From IMG/VR virus record IMGVR_UViG_3300024354_000013, positions 46,064 to 110,063 of that record: a stretch of DNA of 64,000 nucleotides; one strand, written 5' to 3'. Source of the DNA: a virus. Both the position numbers and the translations under genes were made by a program. The stretch's first letter is position 1. The number at the start of each line of letters is the position of its first letter. This document shows positions 59,762 through 64,000 of the stretch, one piece after another. The notes below the pieces were generated by a model. It was not told the DNA's origin. It did not search any database and saw only the letters and a list, made by a program, of their open reading frames with translations.

Positions 59762-62734
59762 ATGCCTAATTGCTCTCCTTGTGGATGTTATGACAATATA
59801 ACCCTTACTACCCAAACAGGATTGTCATTCAATGCAAACGACTTTGTGCAGTTGTATGATGGTGTTAATTCTTACATATGGGGTGAAATTGTTTCATATA
59901 ATAGTGGAACTGGAGAACTAGTTCTTAAACCTTGTCAATTTTGTGGAGACGCAGGTGTTATAACTAATTGGACCATCACGTTATCTGGCATCCCTGGCCC
60001 AAGTGGAACTAGTGGAATAGGAATCTTTACTGCTGGTTCTGGTACTTGTTCTTCTATTAGATGTGGTGTTAATAATACAGCACCAGGTGATTATAGTTTT
60101 GCTGGAGGTGGTCAATGTAATACAGCTGGTGGGTGTCACTCATTTGTTGGTGGTGGATATCTAAATATAATCAGTAATAGTAATGGTACATGTAACTCAG
60201 CAATTGTAGGTGGAAAATTTAATATAAATCAAACTAGATTTTCTACTATAGCTGGAGGAGAGTGTAATCAAATCTTAACATTATCAGGCTATGAGGGTTG
60301 GAGCTTTATTGGTGGAGGATCTTATAATATAATTTGTGGTTCTTCTCATACAATTTCTGGAGGTAACTATAATACTATTACTGCTGGAACATATGGAACA
60401 GCCCAAGCTCACTTTATTGGTGGAGGTAACTGTAATACTATTAGTAGTGATTATAATACAAACACTATTTCTGGAGGTTACTATAACACCATAAGCGGCA
60501 TGTATACCACAAATGCTTTTATTGGTGGAGGAAATACTAATACTGTTTGTTCACAAAATTCAAGTATTTTATCAGGATTCTGTAATACTATTAGTAGCAA
60601 CTGTTGGAATCCAAACTCAGCTGGTTCATCTACCATACTATCAGGATATAATAATAACATAACATGTAATACACTCTCATCTGCTATTGTTGGCGGAAGA
60701 TATAATACAATATCAGGAGGATATTCCGCATTTATAGGTGGTGGTGAGTGTAATATTGCTGGTATTGGTTATTCAACTGTTAGTAGTGGTTATTGCAACG
60801 TAGCATATTATGGAGGATTTGTTGGTACAGGAGCGTTTAATACGGCTGGCGCTGGTGAATCATTTATAGGAGCAGGTATGTATAATACAGCTTGTGGAAT
60901 ACATTCAGCAATAGTAAGTGGACAATATAATACTATATCTTCAAATTATTCATTTATTGGTGGAGGAAGGTTTAATGTGAATGGAGGAGACTGTTCATCT
61001 ATTGCAGGTGGTACTTATAACTATACTTATGGACAAAACTCAACTGTTGGTGGAGGAGATGGTAACCAAGCGTGTGGATCTTATTCAGCAATTGTTAACG
61101 GTTTATTAAATACAGCAAGTGGTTATAACTCAGTAGTATTAGGTGGTAGGGGTAATACAGCATCTGCTCCATATAGTGCAGTATTTGGCTGCGGATTAAC
61201 TAACTCTGTAGCTTGTTCATTCAAAGCCAATAGATTAATTGCAGCTAACTTAGCAACTGCTGGTTGTGCTGTTTGTACTGATGCAAATGGAATGTTAGTT
61301 CCATACACTGCAGGTGGTGGTGGAATTATGGTTGCAGGTGCAGGTTGTAATTCTACACTTAGATGTGGAGTTAGTAATACTGCATGTGGAGATTATAGCT
61401 TTGCAGGTGGTGGACAATGTAATACAAACGGAGGATTAGCTACAAGTATAGTAGGAGGTACAAATAACACAGCAGCACAATATGTGTCTTGTACATATAA
61501 TATAACAAATTCCAATTTATATGGAATGGGCTATTTGCAATTAAATAGCTCTTACGGAGATGTTACATCAATGTTCCCAGTCGGTTCTTCAGTAACGATG
61601 AACTCAGCCACTTATGGTCTAATGACAGGACAGGTTACTGTGAGTAACTACTACGGCTGGATACCTGCCACTGTAATTGCAACGACTTGCTCCTCTTTCT
61701 ATTGTGATTTTACAACCATCACTGGAAGTATAGGTTCTTCAAACTCATTTATAGGAGGTGGACAGTATAATACAGTTTGCTCAAATAATTCAAATATTGT
61801 AGGTGGCCGTAGTAATACAATTCATCCAGCTTATTCAGCAATAGTAGGTGGGTGTAATAATACAGTTTGTTCTAAGCGTTCATTTATAGGTGGAGGAAGT
61901 TATAACATAATAGATGGGTATTCAAATACTGCAACTATTGTGGGTGGTACTGGTAACTGTATTGCCCCTAATTACAACAACTCATTTAGTGCATATTATA
62001 CATTTATTGGAGGCGGTACTTCTAACTTTGCTAGTAATCAATACTCAACTATTGTTGGTGGATGTGCAAATAGTGCTAGTGGTTACTCATCATTTATTGG
62101 TAATGGATACCAGAATGCTGCTCGTGGATACTATTCTGCAGTAGTTGGAGGTGGTAGTAATATAGTAGACGGTGATGGTTCATTTATTGGAGGTGGTTAT
62201 TTTAACACGGTTTGTTGTAGCCAATCAGTAATCCTAGGAGGTATGGGTAATACAGCCTCTGGAAATTATTCAGGAGTATTTGGATGTTGTATTGTTAACA
62301 GTATTGCTTGTTCTTTTGCATCAAACCAATTGTGGGCTTGTAATCTTGTAGGTACAACAGTTGCTTTATGTGTTGGAACAAATGGTGTGATTGTTAGAAA
62401 TAGCTCTGACATACGTTTAAAAACAAACATCTGTGGTCTTTCTTATGGATTATGTGATGTTAAAAAACTGAACCCTGTTAGCTTTGACTGGAATGAAACA
62501 GCAAGAGAAACTAGAGGATGTAATAGACAAATTGGCTTCATAGCTCAAGAGGTTGAACCAATTATACCAGAAGCAGTAGGTAGAAGTGCAGAGAGTGATG
62601 AAATGTCTCTAAGTCCTGATAAAATAATTCCAGTTCTTACTAAAGCGTTACAAGAATTAAGTGTTAAATTTGATGCTCAAGAACAAAGAATAGCTATCTT
62701 AGAGGATATAATCAAAAGAAACAATTTAGTTTAA
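59762..62734 (+). CDS. Beta-roll tail fibre/spike with S74 intramolecular chaperone, 990 aa
   Basis: The N-terminal domain (FNANDFVQLYDGVN ... WTITLSGIPGPSGTSG) resembles the middle domain of the collagen-like protein. Then come dozens of 'sfIGGGxxNT..' repeats, a YadA-head-like trimeric beta-roll. The C-terminus is a peptidase S74 (endosialidase-type) chaperone: SDIRLKTNI with predicted cleavage at Ser882, then IGFIAQEVE and a terminal coiled coil. The body is internally duplicated: the cassette starting RCGV.NTA.GDYSFAGGGQCN occurs at about residues 100 and 540. Base composition is more A/T-rich than in neighbours, which hints at recent acquisition. Likely receptor-binding fibre. Confidence 0.85.
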   Translation: MPNCSPCGCYDNITLTTQTGLSFNANDFVQLYDGVNSYIWGEIVSYNSGTGELVLKPCQFCGDAGVITNWTITLSGIPGPSGTSGIGIFTAGSGTCSSIRCGVNNTAPGDYSFAGGGQCNTAGGCHSFVGGGYLNIISNSNGTCNSAIVGGKFNINQTRFSTIAGGECNQILTLSGYEGWSFIGGGSYNIICGSSHTISGGNYNTITAGTYGTAQAHFIGGGNCNTISSDYNTNTISGGYYNTISGMYTTNAFIGGGNTNTVCSQNSSILSGFCNTISSNCWNPNSAGSSTILSGYNNNITCNTLSSAIVGGRYNTISGGYSAFIGGGECNIAGIGYSTVSSGYCNVAYYGGFVGTGAFNTAGAGESFIGAGMYNTACGIHSAIVSGQYNTISSNYSFIGGGRFNVNGGDCSSIAGGTYNYTYGQNSTVGGGDGNQACGSYSAIVNGLLNTASGYNSVVLGGRGNTASAPYSAVFGCGLTNSVACSFKANRLIAANLATAGCAVCTDANGMLVPYTAGGGGIMVAGAGCNSTLRCGVSNTACGDYSFAGGGQCNTNGGLATSIVGGTNNTAAQYVSCTYNITNSNLYGMGYLQLNSSYGDVTSMFPVGSSVTMNSATYGLMTGQVTVSNYYGWIPATVIATTCSSFYCDFTTITGSIGSSNSFIGGGQYNTVCSNNSNIVGGRSNTIHPAYSAIVGGCNNTVCSKRSFIGGGSYNIIDGYSNTATIVGGTGNCIAPNYNNSFSAYYTFIGGGTSNFASNQYSTIVGGCANSASGYSSFIGNGYQNAARGYYSAVVGGGSNIVDGDGSFIGGGYFNTVCCSQSVILGGMGNTASGNYSGVFGCCIVNSIACSFASNQLWACNLVGTTVALCVGTNGVIVRNSSDIRLKTNICGLSYGLCDVKKLNPVSFDWNETARETRGCNRQIGFIAQEVEPIIPEAVGRSAESDEMSLSPDKIIPVLTKALQELSVKFDAQEQRIAILEDIIKRNNLV

Positions 62735-62753
62735 ACATAAAAAAATAAATATT

Positions 62754-62975
62754 ATGGCAGATTTAACAGCCTTAGAGGCAGAATTAAGAGCAACTCAATT
62801 AGAAATTGAATTAGCAAGAAAAGCTAAAATGGAAGCATTTATTGCACAAAGAAAAGCTGAGGAAGAAGCAGCAGCAGCAGCTGAGGCAGCAAAAACTCCT
62901 GAGCAAAAAGCAGCAGAATTGCAAGCTAAAATTGATGAGCATAAAGCTCGTTTAGCTCAATTAAAAGCTGAATAA
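62754..62975 (+). CDS. Small Ala/Glu-rich coiled-coil protein, 73 aa
   Basis: The whole chain is a predicted helix with heptads (LTALEAELRATQLEIELARK), an Ala/Glu-rich centre (EEEAAAAAEAAKT) and a basic end. It could be an assembly factor or a short helical bundle for the preceding fibre. Located 20 bp after the S74 fibre gene and before a new promoter, so it is the last gene of the fibre operon. Confidence 0.6.
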   Translation: MADLTALEAELRATQLEIELARKAKMEAFIAQRKAEEEAAAAAEAAKTPEQKAAELQAKIDEHKARLAQLKAE

Positions 62976-62979
62976 AAAT

Positions 62980-63010
62980 TTTGTTATTCAAAATAGTTGG
63001 TTTACCTTTG
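62980..63010 (+). promoter_or_regulatory. Bacteroidota-type promoter for the sugar/sulfate genes
   Basis: TTTG (62980-62983), a 19-bp gap and TACCTTTG (63003-63010), a full consensus match. An imperfect inverted repeat TTGGTTTACC/GGTAAAATCAA overlaps it, which could be an operator or the end of the previous transcript. The ATG at 63030 follows 20 bp later. Confidence 0.8.
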
Positions 63011-63029
63011 GAGGTAAAATCAACCATAC

Positions 63030-63896
63030 ATGAATATAATATTCCAAATTAATGGCGGTATTGGCAAGGTGATTGCTGGTACCGCCATTTGTGCTTCTAT
63101 CAAGGCTAAGTATCCTGATAGTAAACTTATTGTTGTCTCTGGTTATCCAGATGTATTCTTAGGTAATAAGAATGTTGACAGAGCATACGCTTTTGGACAA
63201 CAGGCTTATTTCTATAAGGAATACATTGAGAATCAAGAGATTATGGTATTTGCACACGATCCATACTTGGAAGCAAAGCACATTAAACAAGATGAACACC
63301 TTATTGAAACATGGTGTAATTTGTACGGTTTACCAGTAACAAAGACTGTTGGAGAGCTATTTCTTACACAGAGAGAAATAGATTTCTTTAGCAAAAAATT
63401 TGTTTCTGATAAGCCTATTTTTTTGATGCAAACTAATGGTGGTGCTGAGACAGAACAGAAATACTCTTGGGCTAGAGATATTCCTAGCTATATAGTAGAG
63501 AATGTTATACATGAGTTTAGAGAGAAGTATAACATTGTTCATATAAAGAGAGAAGATCAGATAGGTTACGAAGGAACATTTGCTGTGTCTGATACCTTCA
63601 GAGCATTGATTGTTCTTATAAACCTTAGTGAAAAGAGATTGTTAATGGATAGCTTTGGACAACATGCAGCTGCAGCTTTGAATAAACCTTCTACAGTGTT
63701 GTGGGTTGCTAACAGTCCTAAGGTGTTTGGATATGACTTACATACAAACATTGTAGCTAACCCAGGAACAATTAGTCCAGAATTAAGAAATGCCTATCTA
63801 AGTAAGTATAATATTGGAGGTGACCCTATTGAGTTTCCTTACAACAAAGAGTCTGAAATATTTAATGTAGATGCTGTAATTAACTCCTTAAAATAA
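63030..63896 (+). CDS. GT-B glycosyltransferase, family 9 (heptosyltransferase)-like, 288 aa
   Basis: The N-terminal Rossmann half begins IIFQINGGIGKVIAGTAICA and continues KAKYPDSKLIVVSGYPDVFL. The C-terminal half shows the donor-binding region FLMQTNGGAE and the typical 'MDSFGQHAAAALNKPSTVLW' stretch, corresponding to 'DSg..H.AaAl..P' of GT9 enzymes. It is about 50 residues shorter than many family members. Donor and acceptor are unknown. It has its own full-consensus promoter and is followed 7 bp later by a sulfotransferase-like gene. It could modify Thr/Ser-rich virion proteins or host surface glycans. Confidence 0.75.
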   Translation: MNIIFQINGGIGKVIAGTAICASIKAKYPDSKLIVVSGYPDVFLGNKNVDRAYAFGQQAYFYKEYIENQEIMVFAHDPYLEAKHIKQDEHLIETWCNLYGLPVTKTVGELFLTQREIDFFSKKFVSDKPIFLMQTNGGAETEQKYSWARDIPSYIVENVIHEFREKYNIVHIKREDQIGYEGTFAVSDTFRALIVLINLSEKRLLMDSFGQHAAAALNKPSTVLWVANSPKVFGYDLHTNIVANPGTISPELRNAYLSKYNIGGDPIEFPYNKESEIFNVDAVINSLK

Positions 63897-63902
63897 ACCA
63901 AC

Positions 63903-64000
63903 ATGGAAAAGATATTCTATCAAAGCTCATTGCCTAGAGCAGGAAGTACATTGTTGCAAAACATACTAGCTCAAAATCCTGATATATACGCTACACCTAC
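63903..64000 (+). CDS. Sulfotransferase-like protein (N-terminal part only)
   Basis: The 32 visible residues (MEKIFYQSSLPRAGSTLLQN, then ILAQNPDIYATPT) match the 5'-phosphosulfate-binding loop of PAPS-dependent sulfotransferases, 'PR.GST.L...L..nP'. The gene continues beyond the window. It is co-transcribed with the glycosyltransferase, suggesting a sulfated sugar product. A kinase-type P-loop is less likely because the loop lacks GKS/T. Confidence 0.65.
   Translation, partial: MEKIFYQSSLPRAGSTLLQNILAQNPDIYATP

Overview
The window is a large part of the genome of a tailed phage, most likely a short-tailed (podovirus-type) phage of a Bacteroidota host and probably a crAss-like phage (Crassvirales) or a close sister lineage. 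Three lines of evidence support this. First, a late block runs TerL, portal, scaffold-like protein, major capsid protein, ring/connector proteins, muzzle-like protein, cargo-like proteins and two giant proteins. Second, the 4013-residue giant protein carries a DFDFDK motif like the metal-binding motif of crAss-like virion RNA polymerases. Third, promoters on the rightward strand fit the Bacteroidota consensus (TTG, 19-21 bp, TAnnTTTG), leaders are A-rich, and I saw no strong Shine-Dalgarno sites. Family names rest on reading the proteins, not on database searches.

Layout. Positions 1-4969 are a leftward arm of small, mostly unrecognised genes. It includes two HTH-like proteins, a DnaJ-type zinc protein, a candidate spanin pair and a tRNA-like element. 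In its right half, single genes each carry their own terminator, and three are preceded by a shared CCAAAACC-containing element. Positions 4970-5577 are a G-run-rich divergent control region. From 5578 everything is rightward. 5578-12717 holds a winged-HTH protein, an IHF/HU-like protein, a zinc ribbon, small proteins, TerL, portal and an SPFH/stomatin-like protein. 12841-21205 holds the scaffold-like protein, capsid protein, structural proteins and a collar-domain fibre, and ends at tandem hairpins. 21382-36683 holds a metallophosphoesterase, ring proteins, the muzzle-like protein and cargo-like proteins. 36771-56490 holds three very large proteins, including the virion RNA polymerase candidate. 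56558-62975 holds fibre proteins: a collagen-like Gly-Thr-Ser protein and a beta-roll fibre with an S74 chaperone. 63030 onward holds a glycosyltransferase and the start of a sulfotransferase-like gene.

How the parts may work together (inference). A virion-packaged RNA polymerase could enter with the DNA and read the leftward arm from non-host promoters. The rightward operons would then be read by host RNA polymerase from Bacteroidota-type promoters. The virion appears unusually rich in Thr/Ser tracts: poly-Thr linkers in five proteins and about 200 Gly-X-Y triplets in one. The neighbouring glycosyltransferase and sulfotransferase suggest that these tracts, or the host surface, are modified. 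The most unusual items are the SPFH gene between portal and scaffold, the two promoter systems, the apparently split muzzle, and the Thr-rich decoration theme.
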